A stretch of DNA of 64,000 bases from Lucifuga dentata (taxonomy: Eukaryota > Chordata > Actinopteri > Ophidiiformes > Bythitidae). The translations under genes were made by a program, and so were the position numbers. Positions 39,901 through 49,300 of this stretch are shown here, one piece after another. The stretch lies in contig VXCM01000476.1 of NCBI GenBank assembly GCA_014773175.1, forward strand, positions 157,954 to 221,953, written 5' to 3'. The notes beneath the pieces were generated by a model. It did not search any database, was not told the DNA's origin, and was given only the letters and a program-made list of their open reading frames with translations. Positions within the stretch are counted from its first letter, which is position 1. Each line of letters starts with the position of its first letter.

Positions 39901-42900
39901 GGCAACCATATGAAAACATACCCCACCGTGTGATCATCAGTGTGTATGATCGAAACATCATGACTGCTGATGAACAATCTGGTTCCTGAGGAATCGAAAA
40001 GCTGTTGCGCACGCTGAAGACAAATGCTCACAGATACATTCAAGGTGCAAACAACAGAGCGAGTAGCGACGGGGCTGCAGCGGCAACTCCTTCCTGCTGG
40101 AGTGTGTGTGTGTGTGACGTACTACATCACACCTGCATCTCACTAGGAAAACATCTGCGAGCACAATGCAAAGGGAGGGCGGTGACAACTGCTAGCTGTG
40201 AAACCAGTTCATAAGTGGTACAGATAGGCAATTAGCTGGCGGTCGCCCCCTCGTTTCTCTGACCACAGTGAATCCCGAGTGGCAGGGTGCGTTAGGTTCT
40301 CTGTGTGAAAGGTTTGCTTCATAAGTGCTCCACAGATTTTATTAAAGCTCTCTCTTCCTCACAGATATCAGTTTCACACTTTTAGACGTGATTATGTGCT
40401 GCACAGACGGACGGGCATCGAGCTAGCGACAGCGCTTTGATGTCTGGGTAACGCAGCGGGAGTTACATGGAAGTTGTTCAAATTTGTGTTTTTCCTATTG
40501 TGTTTCGTGACCTTTACTGTTCCAGATCTGATTTCTTTGAGATATCCATTATGAATTCACTTGATATTTTGTGGCAGCCCTCAAGACTGCCTAACCAATA
40601 ACCACCTGGTTATTACAGACCAGTTCAAATAAAGCTTTAATTGCTGATGCCGCATAATGACATAACTAGATATTTTATTAATCCAGAAGCATATAGAACA
40701 TGCAGTAATTTCTTGTATTTACACTATAATTATGTGATGTTCAAATACTTCCATTCATTCAGGGAGGCTAACATGGCCTTTCTGCCGTATTATCGTTGCA
40801 TCTCATTTTCTATATAAAGTTTGCATTTACCAAACAACAGAATATAAGTCAACGCAAATCACTCTCTCCAATTGCAAACCAAATAATATAAGTCATACAA
40901 TAACTGCTCCTTAAGCCAATTAATCAATAACTCAATCAAATTACAATTCCCTGGTGCTAATTTTGATTTTAAAGGACCATACTGGCCATTTTGTATGTTT
41001 GAGCCTAATGTATTCAATTTTCATAAACATAATGTTACTGACAATCATTTCCCAAAGCATACTACTGGAATGGTGAATTTAAAATGTTTTTCCTACCTTC
41101 CAGACCGCCATTGGCTTAAGTTCATTCTAGTACGCTATTAAAATCAACTTGCTGATACTTCAAACATTCTTGGGATAGGAAATCCATCATCACGAACAAA
41201 ACTTATGTTCAGGTTTTTTCGAAGTTACGTAATTTTAGTGTTTAAATGCAATAAAAAGCGCAGAGTGATATGAAAATGCTTTCTGTTGTCAGTTCTTCAC
41301 AAAGCACTTGAATGCACCACTAGGAAGCATTTTCATACCACTCCGCGCTTTTTATTGCACTTAAATGCTAAAATTTCATAAATTCGGGAAAAAAAAAACC
41401 TAATATCTTGTTCGTGATGATGGATTACCTATTTCAAGAACGTTTCAACTATCAACAAGTTGATTTTAATAGCATACCACAATGAACTGAAACCAATGGC
41501 AGTCTGGAAGGTAGGAAAAATTTTTAATTCACCATTCCAGTAGTATGCTTTGGGAAATGATTGTAAGCAACGTTACATGTATGAAAATTGAATACATTAG
41601 GTTCAAACATGCAAAATGACTGGTATGGTCCTTTAAGTCTGCTTACAGCTTTTCAAATCAAACTTTTTCTCTGATGATAAAGTTTTACTTGTGCATTACG
41701 GTTATTACAGGTCATTACGGAAAAGGAACACAGACCCACATTACCGCTGTTAATGCAAACACGTTCAGGCAGCGCTAAATGCGGTCATGAGAAGGTTAAA
41801 GGGTTTAATAAATAGTCGGCCTGCTATCAGAATGGCATGGAGAGAAAACACTGGCATGCTTGTTATCTTCATTTACTGCAGTGCAACTGTATGCACAGGG
41901 CAACATGAACCATCTGACTGCATCCTGTGGGCACTGAAAGCACAACCCATTTCATTTCTGAGATTTACACACTAGCACTCATAGCTAAAATACTGATTAA
42001 TGCCGCTGCTGTGCTGCTAATGCATGAATGGAATACAATAGCCTAGCAGAGCACAAGGTTACACTGTTAATTTCACATCACAGTTCTAGTCATCACCCAT
42101 TCGATTTGATTTTTGTTTGCATCTAAGCAGCGGTTTCTCTGCTAAATCGGCGACTGAAAGCATTCTGAATCGTTGCTTTGAAACTATATGGAACAAAGAA
42201 ACCACTTCATTTCACTAAGTGTGGTAAATGTGCCAAGTTACTATCAATAGACAATTATCCTCAATGATTTATTAGCCTAAATGTGTTGTGGGTATTACAA
42301 ACCTGTATCTAACATCTCTGTCCTTAATATAATGTATAACAATGGACAAACTATCAACAACAGGAACTATTTAAAATCTCACAGCCACTAAAGTTTGGTT
42401 TCATTATTCCTGAAATGATCACAGTGGGGATGAATCACATGCAACACAACAACTTCAATGTTATCTGCTTCCTTTTATCTAAACTTTGGCAGGCTTCATT
42501 TACAATTAAAACACATCTTAATATATTTGATCCTTATCTCAAAACACTGTGAAGAAATCAATGCCATATTGTCACTCCTAATCGCTAATATTGAAGATAA
42601 CTACAATCTTAGTTTAGTCATTTAGACCAAACTGTATCCAAGGTGTTGTTGCAGAAGCTTGTTATGGTGTAATGAGGATTCTGGAATACATAATGCTGAT
42701 CCGTTTGCATCATGGATTTGAACAATGCTCAGTTTCAGCTGCGGCTGGATATCAGCAGAATTCTGCAGCTCACACGTCCACTGAGCTGCTCGTCTTTACA
42801 CTGTGTGGATGTGGTGACAGGAAGGACTCGGTCCAAAACTCAAACCCTTTTTGGAATTTTAGTAAATTGGTCATCGGAAAGTTTTAAGTCGTACCTTCCA

Positions 42901-45900
42901 CTGACCAGCCAAAATATAACAAGATGAGCAGGCCTCTCTGTGCAGGATGCATGGTAACTCATGAGTATGTGTGTCAAAGAAATGTCAACAATAAGCTTCA
43001 CCCATAGCAACTGGAAAGTGAAGACTTGCAGCGGCTCTAAAGAGGAATGTTAGTTCATTTTAATGACACAAGTCTAAACCTGCTGGGCTCGTTTAGGGGA
43101 TTAGTAAACCGGGCAAAAAAATGATATTCAATGAAAACTATCTCTTCTTGCAAGATTTCAAGCGCAACCCGTGTTGTTTGCACTGGAAGCAAGCAAAACA
43201 TTTGTCACATCTGATTTATAATGGACACTGCTACTGATAAAGGTTGAGATTTTTATGTAAGCTGTGAATCTACACATGATCAAACACACTGCTGAAAACT
43301 TTATCTTGTGTTCAGAATAAAGCTGGTCGTCTACATTTAATGAACATAATGTGTGCTAAAGCTCTACCATGCACACCTGATGAAACTATTTATTGAAGAC
43401 AATAAATAGTTTGGGTTTTGTAGTATTCTGCTGTATGACTGACAAGGCAATGACTGTGAGCATTATCAAAGAGCTTTGCCTTACAAGTAATAAGAATGCT
43501 CTATAGACTGGAGTTAAAGTTGACTGAGCTTTAAATATGATTTCTGAGGCATAAATTCACTTTAAAGCGCCTCAGTTGCACAGATATGCCACATATTGTT
43601 TAAGGATTAAACTGGTGCTAAACTGGATTTGCACTAGCATTCAAAACATCTCAGAAGGTTAAAAATGAACAAACAGAAACCTGAAGTCACCCTGTTTAGA
43701 GTACCTTTGCATCTCTGTTCTGTTGTCATAATTCTCTGGTCAGATTTTGCACAAAATACTGAGAAATGATATCAAACCAAATAATTATCAAAATCTATCA
43801 CTACAAAATATTAACTCCATTCCTTTCATATTCTGAGCTTCAAGAGGTGCAGCTGCAAAAAGCGCCTCTGTTGAAGAGACGAGACATGTCAGTAGTCCTC
43901 ATCAACAATATCCAAGAGGCAGATTGCTCTATCAAGGATAAATGTGCCTTCTGCAGTTGTTCCTGTCTGCCTGATCAAATAAATTAGTGGCAGGCTGTGT
44001 GCAAAAAAGAGAGCGCCAAGGATAACTGTGTGTTTCCTTCCAGCGTTTATGCTTTCCCATGCATGTGTACTGCACATGCAGGTTGTGCGAGTATGTGCGT
44101 GCCTCGCACTTAAAGCGTTGCATTGAATCTGCACAATTTTTCCTTTTTCTGTGTCTTAGTAAATGCTCCGGCATGTGGCCAACTGCTCATAAACATCCCG
44201 GCAGGGTAAGCAATATGGGTCATGAGAAGTTTTACCTTAAAGCCAAAAATCACACAGACACTTCAGGAGGGAATTTACGGCTAAAGCCAGTGAATACAGG
44301 CAGGAAGTTTTCCTGAGGTAACGCGTACTTGGGGGGGTCATGACCCCTGCCTTTGCCAGCTGCTCACCTTCCCTCTGGCCACTTCAAGTTCGTGGTGTCA
44401 GTAGGGAACAGTGTGTTTGAGCAGCTGCCTTCCTGCCTTTCAAGATATAAGACAAGCAACAGGTGAAGCAGCTCAAATCATGTTGCAGATGCTCCTCCGG
44501 TACCAAATCGATGTCACCCTCTCCCTGTGGTAACGGTTACAGAACAAACATGAAACTAACAAGTGACTCTTTGCATTTTTTTAGTGCAGAATCATGCAAA
44601 TTCAATCAGTTTCATTTGTGCTGCTTTGTAACCAGCCCTTTTGCTTCACTGTACTTTCAATGCTATCAAAGATTTTTCCAGCTATAGGTTAAAAAATAAA
44701 TGCAAGAAGCCAGGTATGCAGTTTCACAATGAAACATGAGGAAATAAACTGAGCTTGCATTCCAAGAACACACTTTGAAATGCAAAACAAACACATGCAA
44801 CAAGTCGCGTCCAGCTCCAGAGAAGACTATCCGCCGTAAAACGAAGAAGGGAAAAAGTACCACAATGTGTTCACATTCTTTCACCATAAAACCACAAACT
44901 GGAGTCTGTTCAGTGGGTGAGTCATAACAGCGGTGGTGTTATGCTTAGCCTCAGTTGCAGGAAAATGTCAGCCAGACAGGCACAGGACCACAACTACCAG
45001 CCTGTACCTCGCCTGTCCACTGGAGCCAGCGCTGCCTTCAAGTGCTGTCGTAAACACAGCAATTACAAGTTCAGCACATACAATCGACCCAATAGAGCGG
45101 TGCTGGGAGAGTGAGAATTTCCTACAATGAAATGTTACCTTCAGAGGCTGGAGAGTGTGTGATAATTTGTGGTAAAAGCAGTGCTGCTGTTCCACATTGC
45201 AAATGCATGTACGTCTATTTCAACTTGTTTACCTGTTAATATTTTGTACGTGCATCAGCATCAATTATATGGCAGATGCCCGTTCGGTTTTCTTACTTCT
45301 GCCGCTACAAAGCAGTTCTGTGACAAAAAAACAAAACAAAAAAAAAGAAATCCCTTTTGCTGAGGGTTATATTTTCTTATCCAGATCACAATCACTTGAG
45401 CACTTGACAAATCATATCTACTTTCAATTTCGGAGACAGGATGTTAAGAGAAGCACCTGAAGGTAGCATTACATTCCTCTGCAAAACCTACAAGTGAGAC
45501 AGTCGTTAAGCCTGCTGACAAGCCAATTAACAACGACAACAAACACATTCAGACAGTGTTCTAGATTATCCAGCCAGAGAAGGAAACGCACACTCACGAA
45601 CCACCTGTACATTTGCTGTGACAGCTTGTGTTGTGCTCGACACAAAAGATGCACACTGCTCCATTTCTCTCACAAGGGGAAAATAAAGACATGTGAACCC
45701 TGACTGGGGAGGAGCATGACCACAACTATTTAGGGTAATGTCAACTGGCTGCAACTGACAACATGACAGATTGAAAAAGATACCCAGATCAGTCCTGATA
45801 TGACCAAGCAACACATTACACGCTTCATCCCCACTTATAGGCTTTCTATAACTGATAGAGAAGCAAAGATATGAAGTTACCCAAATGTCCAGGAATGCAT

Positions 45901-46777
45901 GCCAGAGATTATACAATCACTTCTGGGCCTGTGCCCTAGTTGGTGTGAATAGTGGAGAATTAAGTTTAAGGAAATCAAACCACTGACAGAAGATGATAAC
46001 ATATTACATAAGTACTTTAGAATGCTATGCTAGTGGCAAAAACAGCTTCTTGGACGATAACACCGACAATCTGGACAACTTGACTGACATTCGTTCTTAA
46101 GAGTAGTCAAATGTTACACAAGCTAATGTTTGGCTGTAAATGCACACTAGTTATTAGCCGTTCTTAGCGATATGCAAATCGCAAAATCAAGTGCAAAAAA
46201 AGTGTATGGTTTACGTGTCAACACTCGATAAGAGAAAAGATAGCGGGGTAAAATAACGATAACAAATTAATAAACAAGGAGCTATGGCGAGAGGAAAAGT
46301 GCTGCAACAACCAACTCATTGGCAAACAAAGTCTTGCTGAAACAGCTTTTGGCAGTAAAATGCACAACGTTTATTTTCATGCTGAAGTGGTGATTTATAG
46401 TGTCTGAGCTGCAGAATTAAGTAAATGGAGTTTAACAAGCGGGTGGCGTTGAGAGTTTAGTTGGTAAGTAGTAAAAAAGGTAGCGTGATACAAAGAGGAT
46501 TTAAATAGACAGAATATTGCAACTAAGTGATAAAGTGTTAAAGCAAGGCTCTAGTTTAACGTTAGCAAAGTGTTGTCCTGAAATGATGTCAGCTCGACAG
46601 GCCGTAAGCCTGCTAAGCTGCTATCAACTGATGCCTCTGAGGCTAACGTTAGCTTAGCCCCTGTTCAGCTAGTTAAAAATGGCTGCTTTCCTTTAGTTTT
46701 AAATCTCTTACCAGACAGAATAGATTGGAATGGCAATCCTCCAAGCTGGCCCCGTTTGGAACAAAACAAGAACTCAT
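304..46777 (-). CDS. med13: Mediator subunit 13 gene, 5' part (coding exons 1-7, join)
   Basis: MED13 is the large scaffold of the CDK8 kinase module (MED12, MED13, CDK8/19, cyclin C). It docks the module on core Mediator in the nucleus and so controls RNA polymerase II access. The coding parts, in transcript order, are 46777-46712, 38520-38286, 25988-25820, 6524-6379, 1162-962, 790-596 and 466-304. Together they give 1,175 nt, or 391 complete codons plus two bases, with no stop and GT..AG at every visible intron. Intron phases are 0,1,2,1,1,1 and 2. The deduced protein follows the MED13 N-terminal domain (Pfam Med13_N) from the initiator methionine to the segment ending NRAQNK. At the diagnostic stretch after GIKW it has [20 protein letters not shown], which matches MED13, whereas MED13L has a different sequence there. 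Teleosts can carry duplicated med13 genes, and I cannot tell which copy this is. The remaining roughly 1,780 residues, including the MID/PIWI-like and C-terminal parts, lie beyond the left edge. Confidence 0.96.
467..595 (-). other. med13 intron 6 (129 bp)
   Basis: A very short intron, with donor gtactg and acceptor ctgtcatctccag. If retained, the frame from exon 6 meets a stop about five codons into the intron (at 579), so retention would give a truncated product of about 340 residues. Confidence 0.93.
596..790 (-). CDS. med13: med13 coding exon 6, contains the Fbw7 phosphodegron
   Basis: 195 bp, exactly 65 codons with phase 1 at both ends. The acceptor is tttgtgtctag|GCGG and the donor is ACAG|gtactg. 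It encodes [17 protein letters not shown], a serine/proline-rich linker, and then [23 protein letters not shown] is a Cdc4-type phosphodegron, with Thr at deduced residue 327 and Ser at 331. In human MED13 the equivalent Thr326 region is recognised by the SCF-Fbw7 ubiquitin ligase, which removes MED13 and loosens the kinase module. Its presence here predicts the same control. It is flanked by very short introns of 171 and 129 bp. Confidence 0.96.
791..961 (-). other. med13 intron 5 (171 bp)
   Basis: A short intron, with donor gtaatt and acceptor gtgtctag behind a T-rich tract. If retained, translation from exon 5 reads about 38 intron codons and then stops. Confidence 0.93.
962..1162 (-). CDS. 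med13: med13 coding exon 5
   Basis: 201 bp, exactly 67 codons with phase 1 at both ends. The acceptor is atctgactag|TGATCC and the donor is GTTG|gtaatt. It encodes (V)[20 protein letters not shown], a variable [12 protein letters not shown] segment, and the acidic [19 protein letters not shown] typical of MED13. The acidic loop DMDWEDD is a MED13 hallmark. Because the exon is symmetric, skipping it would keep the reading frame. Confidence 0.96.
1346..1480. repeat. 67-bp direct duplication around N 1413 (probable assembly scar)
   Basis: 1346-1412 and 1414-1480 are identical 67-base stretches of CT-rich sequence separated by one N. The layout matches the other N-centred duplications in the window. 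Confidence 0.85.
6054..6093. repeat. 40-bp perfect palindrome
   Basis: The left 20 bases are the exact reverse complement of the right 20, with no spacer. The sequence is AT-rich, centred on ttttataaaa. It lies in med13 intron 4, close to exon 4. There is no sign that it belongs to a larger element. Confidence 0.9.
6379..6524 (-). CDS. med13: med13 coding exon 4
   Basis: 146 bp, residues 157-205 plus one base. The acceptor is tgtctgacag|CGAGC and the donor is CAAG|gtgggt (phase 1). It encodes (S)[36 protein letters not shown] and [12 protein letters not shown]. The INQHQPVY block matches MED13, where MED13L has a different reading. Frame and length join cleanly to exons 3 and 5. Confidence 0.96.
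8808..8837. repeat. (GT)n microsatellite
   Basis: An uninterrupted GT run of 30 bases in intron 3. Open frames across it read Thr-His or Cys-Val repeats and are not genes. Confidence 0.95.
9176..9230. repeat. (GA)n microsatellite with an N
   Basis: A GA run of about 55 bases, broken by a single N at 9189. Its true length is probably uncertain. Confidence 0.95.
9343..9407. repeat. Compound (CT)n(CA)n microsatellite
   Basis: A CT run at 9343-9364 passes directly into a CA run that ends at 9407. Confidence 0.95.
10748..11399 (+). mobile_element. TTAA-flanked MITE, copy A
   Basis: The element starts TTAA|AGGACCATACC and ends GGTGGCATGGTCAT|TTAA. The inverted ends continue inward for about 90 bp and hold the sense and antisense forms of tttgagcctaatatattca. 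It has no coding capacity. The copy includes a 67-bp assembly duplication at 10784-10918, and without that and the N it is 584 bp, close to copies B and E. The TTAA flanks suggest mobilisation by a piggyBac-type transposase, which is inference. Confidence 0.8.
10784..10918. repeat. 67-bp direct duplication around N 10851 (probable assembly scar)
   Basis: 10784-10850 and 10852-10918 are identical and lie inside MITE copy A. The other copies of the element have this stretch only once, which supports an artefact. Confidence 0.9.
11408..11989 (+). mobile_element. TTAA-flanked MITE, copy B (diverged)
   Basis: 582 bp including both TTAA flanks. It starts TTAA|AGGACCATAAAGG and ends ACAGTATGGTTCT|TTAA. 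It follows copy A after only 8 bases. It is clearly more diverged from A, C and E than they are from one another. It has an extra internal palindrome with 14-base arms at 11551-11564 and 11570-11583. Confidence 0.7.
14569..14695. repeat. 63-bp direct duplication around N 14632 (probable assembly scar)
   Basis: 14569-14631 and 14633-14695 are the same purine-rich sequence separated by one N. Confidence 0.85.
15271..15374. repeat. Inverted repeat, 15-base arms
   Basis: 15271-15285 (ttgtgcattccaggt) is the exact reverse complement of 15360-15374. The 74-base AT-rich interior carries no open frame. It may be a small MITE remnant, but no target duplication is evident. Confidence 0.6.
18596..18726. 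repeat. (CA)n microsatellite inside a 65-bp N-centred duplication
   Basis: 18596-18660 and 18662-18726 are identical and flank an N at 18661. Each contains an interrupted CA run. The microsatellite probably prevented contig merging, so its real copy number is unknown. Confidence 0.85.
19241..19299. repeat. (CT)n / CCCT-rich microsatellite
   Basis: A CT run passing into degenerate CCCT units in intron 3. Confidence 0.9.
19914..20535 (+). mobile_element. TTAA-flanked MITE, copy C
   Basis: 622 bp, from TTAA|AGGACCATACCACC to GGTATAGTCCT|TTAA. Its interior is collinear with copies A and E, including shared blocks such as gaatgtatgtctcca and ttgaaagattaagaga. It has some extra bases compared with A and E. 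No coding capacity. Confidence 0.8.
23060..23089 (+). repeat. Short telomere-like TTAGGG tract
   Basis: About four imperfect units reading ttaggg, ttagggg and ttagag. It is too short to be a telomere and is best described as an interstitial telomere-like microsatellite. Confidence 0.7.
24472..24604. repeat. 66-bp direct duplication around N 24538 (probable assembly scar)
   Basis: 24472-24537 and 24539-24604 are identical and separated by one N. The open frame that crosses both copies is therefore artificial. Confidence 0.85.
24824..24913. repeat. Hairpin-forming inverted repeat, 21-base arms
   Basis: 24824-24844 and 24893-24913 are reverse complements with one mismatch, around a 48-base interior. 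Both ends read ctgtaag outward. It could be a very small MITE or a structured RNA. I see no clear target-site duplication. Confidence 0.7.
24948..24988. repeat. (CA)n microsatellite next to an N
   Basis: A 41-base CA run that begins immediately after an N at 24947, so its full length is uncertain. Confidence 0.95.
25820..25988 (-). CDS. med13: med13 coding exon 3
   Basis: 169 bp, residues 101-156 with split codons at both ends. The acceptor lies in a pyrimidine-rich tract, ctcttttccag|CTGAGG, and the donor is AAGAG|gtaagc (phase 2). It encodes [17 protein letters not shown], then a helix-like stretch [14 protein letters not shown], then [20 protein letters not shown]. These are among the most conserved blocks of the MED13/MED13L N-terminal domain. 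The G left over from exon 2 joins CT to give the alanine before EDDG. The AG at the end pairs with the first C of exon 4 to give serine. Confidence 0.96.
30708..30832. repeat. 62-bp direct duplication around N 30770 (probable assembly scar)
   Basis: 30708-30769 and 30771-30832 are the same sequence, each starting with a GA run. One N separates them. Confidence 0.85.
31498..31740 (+). repeat. Interspersed repeat fragment, family X copy 1
   Basis: The stretch reads gctaaggaggttatgtgatc, then a gtctgtctgttttctgtta spacer, then caaaaagttatggatgg, a ggatgaaatttgggag block and a gatccagat block. This order is shared with stretches at 61265-61510 (opposite strand) and 62768-63030. I recall it as a very common dispersed repeat of fish genomes, but I cannot name the family with certainty. 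Confidence 0.55.
34967..35022. repeat. About 27-bp duplication around N 34994 (probable assembly scar)
   Basis: ccacaggc followed by T and G runs occurs on both sides of a single N. Homopolymer runs probably stopped the contig merge. Confidence 0.75.
35698..35828. repeat. 65-bp direct duplication around N 35763 (probable assembly scar)
   Basis: 35698-35762 and 35764-35828 are identical. Open frames spanning both copies on either strand are artefacts of the duplication. Confidence 0.85.
38184..38208. repeat. (GT)n microsatellite at the start of intron 2
   Basis: A GT run within about 100 bases of the exon 2 donor. It abuts the N-centred duplication and is the likely cause of that assembly break. 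Confidence 0.85.
38200..38324. repeat. 62-bp direct duplication around an N at the exon 2 donor (probable assembly scar)
   Basis: 38200-38261 and 38263-38324 are the same 62 bases, separated by one N at 38262. They contain the last 39 bases of med13 exon 2, its donor site and the start of intron 2. An automatic gene finder could place the donor at either copy or read through the N. Eight other N positions in the window have the same structure, which points to overlapping contig ends that were never merged. Confidence 0.85.
38286..38520 (-). CDS. med13: med13 coding exon 2
   Basis: 235 bp, residues 23-100 plus one base. The acceptor is ttgtctcgcag|GCT and the donor is GGCAG|gtgagg (phase 1). 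The protein begins [10 protein letters not shown], continues with the MED13-type [19 protein letters not shown], and includes the conserved VWRR and [18 protein letters not shown] of the N-terminal domain. The sequence of this exon's 3' end and donor occurs twice, because a 62-bp stretch is repeated on either side of a single N at 38262. The copy contiguous with the rest of the exon (38286-38324) is the real end. The copy at 38223-38261 is taken as an assembly artefact. Confidence 0.96.
39637..39678. repeat. Perfect hairpin, 19-base arms, 4-base loop, two TGAGTCA cores
   Basis: 39637-39655 and 39660-39678 are exact reverse complements around gtgt. Each arm carries TGAGTCA, the consensus AP-1 binding core, on opposite strands. 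It sits in med13 intron 1, about 1.1 kb downstream (in + coordinates) of exon 2. Confidence 0.85.
39777..39830. repeat. Inverted repeat, 12-base arms
   Basis: ctgtccatagac at 39777-39788 is the reverse complement of 39819-39830, with a 30-base spacer. It lies about 100 bases from the TGAGTCA hairpin. Confidence 0.75.
40969..41636. mobile_element. TTAA-flanked MITE, copy D, fold-back form
   Basis: The termini are TTAA|AGGACCATACTGG and GGTATGGTCCT|TTAA. Unlike copies A, C and E, both halves are the left half of the element in opposite orientation. Arms of about 313 bp (40969-41282 and 41325-41636) face each other around a 42-base loop. The right half lacks the normal right-half blocks (for example ttgaaagattaagaga) and repeats left-half blocks such as ttggcttaagttcattc in inverse, diverged form. 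Confidence 0.8.
46712..46777 (-). CDS. med13: med13 coding exon 1 (start codon exon)
   Basis: The exon encodes 22 residues, from [12 protein letters not shown] to SNLFCL, the conserved N-terminus of MED13. The ATG is at 46777-46775. It is chosen because the protein family starts at this methionine and the reading matches from the first residue. The splice donor reads CTG|gtaaga, and the intron is phase 0. Exon 2 continues directly with ADLTGIKW, as in other vertebrate MED13 proteins. The exon is too short to stand out as an ORF. It was found by looking upstream of exon 2 for the family N-terminus. The transcribed exon extends upstream as 5'UTR, with its boundary unknown. Confidence 0.95.
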
Positions 46778-47400
46778 CCTTTTTTTCACTGCGAGATCCA
46801 ACTCTCCATCATTTCACTTCCCGGGAAATAAAAGAACAATTAGCGGATTTGTGTTTTCTAAGATGTGCAGGCTTAATCAACGAGAAATATTTTTTGTAAC
46901 ATTTGGGCTGGAGGATAGTTAATTCAACAACCTTCCGATTGCAGTTCCTCCGCCGGAGCTAAAAGCGGATAACAGAGACTGTGCAGGCTCTATGTCGACA
47001 TCTCAAAAGCACACAGTAAAAACAAATTAAAGGCAGCGAAAAATGTTCATAAAACAAAAAGAAAAGGAGAGCAAAGAAGCAACTCTCCCCCTCCCCCTTA
47101 GCCCTAGAACGGTCTCTGCTTAAAAAAATGAAAACGTCCTGCCTTACTCCTCCATCCCAAAATTCACTCTGAAAACGAAATACATCCTGTAAAAACCTCT
47201 CGAGATCTGGCATCAGCCTATATTTTTTCGATTATTTCGAGCATTATTTCAGCCTCGGTTCCTGTTGGTTTCCATTTGAATTCATGGATTCCTTTCTTTA
47301 ATGGCGGCCACAGGGACAACTCTGCCTTCCACAGCCTATTGGCTCATTCGTGGTCAGAGCTGTATCAAGCTAGCCAATCCAACACGGAATCACAGCGGAA
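46778..47400 (-). promoter_or_regulatory. med13 5'UTR and proximal promoter region
   Basis: This is the sequence upstream of the med13 ATG. It contains two CCAAT boxes in opposite orientation, at 47338-47342 (CCAAT on the minus strand) and 47374-47378 (CCAAT on the plus strand), 36 bp apart. A GCCGCCAT YY1-like site (minus strand) lies at 47301-47308. Paired CCAAT boxes are typical NF-Y targets at TATA-less housekeeping promoters. The start site is probably between about 46.85 and 47.3 kb. I cannot fix it, and an extra untranslated exon is possible. Confidence 0.6.
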
Positions 47401-49233
47401 AATAGGTGACATGTCCGACAAAACAAAGCTGCAGGACTTTGTTGCTTTATGGTTATGGTTAATTCAATGAATATAGCACTAAAAAAAATACAACAGTTGT
47501 ATTTTGATTTAATTGTAGACGCAGGATGATTACAGAACATGTTTTATGTAAATTGTGTCATATCAGAGATGTGCCAACATATTATACTGTTGGAGCATTT
47601 TATTTTGAAAGTCTTAACCAGAAGTCTTATATATTTTTATAGTGAACTTAACGCTGTCGTGGTCATGAGGGCTGTAATAACACTAGACTGATAACTATTG
47701 CCGCTAGGCCAGCGCAAGTGGCGCTACTGAGCAACAGATTTTGTTACTAATGATCAAACCTTATAAACTTGCTCTCTTACTCAGTGCACCACCTAGCGCA
47801 TGTCATGTTACACTTGCAATGGAATTCTGCATCCAGAGTGCATTGATGCGCCCTTTGTTTTCTTTTATTTCAATTTAACACATTTTATTACTATTTAACA
47901 GGGTTTGGGTTAAGCAACACAATAAAGCAGCAAACTGGCAAGCATCTAAGTTATAAGAATGAAACTATGTATGTTACTGAAGGTAATGTAACATGCTGTT
48001 ACATAAAGAGGACACACTGAGAATTGTGTTACATAAATAAATAAAGATGACTTTGCTGACATTTTTACAGAGCAGTAGATGCAATGAGGATGCTTCATCT
48101 TTTAAGAAGTCAAAATACAGAGTAAAAGAAACAAGCAAGGTAAAAATTACACTAAAGCAAATTACATAACAGACAGGACAAAGGTGAAATGCTCAAGCAC
48201 CCCAACAGTTAAAAGTCTAATATGAAACCAGTAGACCCATTGGCCAAACCAGTTTTAATCTTGACTAAACATAGAACGGGCTGCTCCTTATGCCACAAGA
48301 GCCTTCATTACTTTGTGATAAGGCTTTAACATTGCTTCAGCAAGATCACAATGAATATTACAAAGAAATTTCATCATAGTGAGGTGGTCTGGAGCACTAA
48401 ATAGTTAAAGAAACCTCAAATGTGTGCCTGTTTTTATATAGGAGGAAAACCCCCTATATTAGAAAAAAATCAAATATTCAGGGTACACACATGTTTATAT
48501 GAAGATGTGATGTCTTCAGGTGGAAGATTTGAATGAACTGAAATCTGAATTGTCATTTTAAGTTTTATTCACAACACCAAGCAATTTAGCTTAATTAACT
48601 GGCGTAGTATTTCATCCATGACAATTTTATATGGTCAATTACTGTATTTGTTTGATTTTGATGTGATTTTCTTTTCTTGCCACCGCCTGGCAGAGGTCCA
48701 AATGTACAACTAGCTCGTTGCTCAGAGACACTGCTGCGTGTTGGATGGTTGTCTTCACAATGAAATAAATTTAGGCCTTCTGGTCAAAGGACAGCCTCTC
48801 TGACCGTCACAGCATCTTGATAACCATATAGGGATTTCAGTAAAGAATGTAATAATTCACTATAAAATATGCTACAGTGCAAAATATTTAACGACTGGTG
48901 CTGCATATAAATATAGGCTTTTTGATTGATGAAGCAAGCAAGCAGCACTTAAGCCAGCACATGGACTAGTGTAATTGTTCAACATGCCTTCACTTTGAGA
49001 GTATGAATTATGCTTAGTAGAGAGAAGTCTCATACAATCTGACCAGTGTTGAGAGCATTCTGTTTGAAATGTGGCAGTGCTTCGTTGTTACAGGACTGAG
49101 GTGGAAAAATGGTAATTGTCGTAAAGTACTGGATGTTGTCCTCAGGATATTTTTTTAAGTGTTGGCCGCAGCTAACACTTTCTTCAAAATACCGTAATTT
49201 CTGATTCAAACCATAAAGCTTATCATTAATCTC

Positions 49234-49276
<43 letters not shown>

Positions 49277-49300
49277 CAGATAGATAGATAGATAGATAGA
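49234..49300. repeat. (GATA)n microsatellite
   Basis: About 16 GATA units with one GACA interruption near the middle. Confidence 0.95.

Larger units (their letters stand above)
38521..46711 (-). other. med13 intron 1 (8.2 kb)
   Basis: Donor gtaaga, acceptor tttgtctcgcag. It separates the 22-residue start exon from exon 2. It holds a fold-back MITE (40969-41636), two clean hairpins near 39.7 kb and a lone N at 39009. No coding sequence was recognised in the rest, including 41.7-46.7 kb. As a first intron it is a reasonable place for enhancers, but I see no specific proof. Confidence 0.85.
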
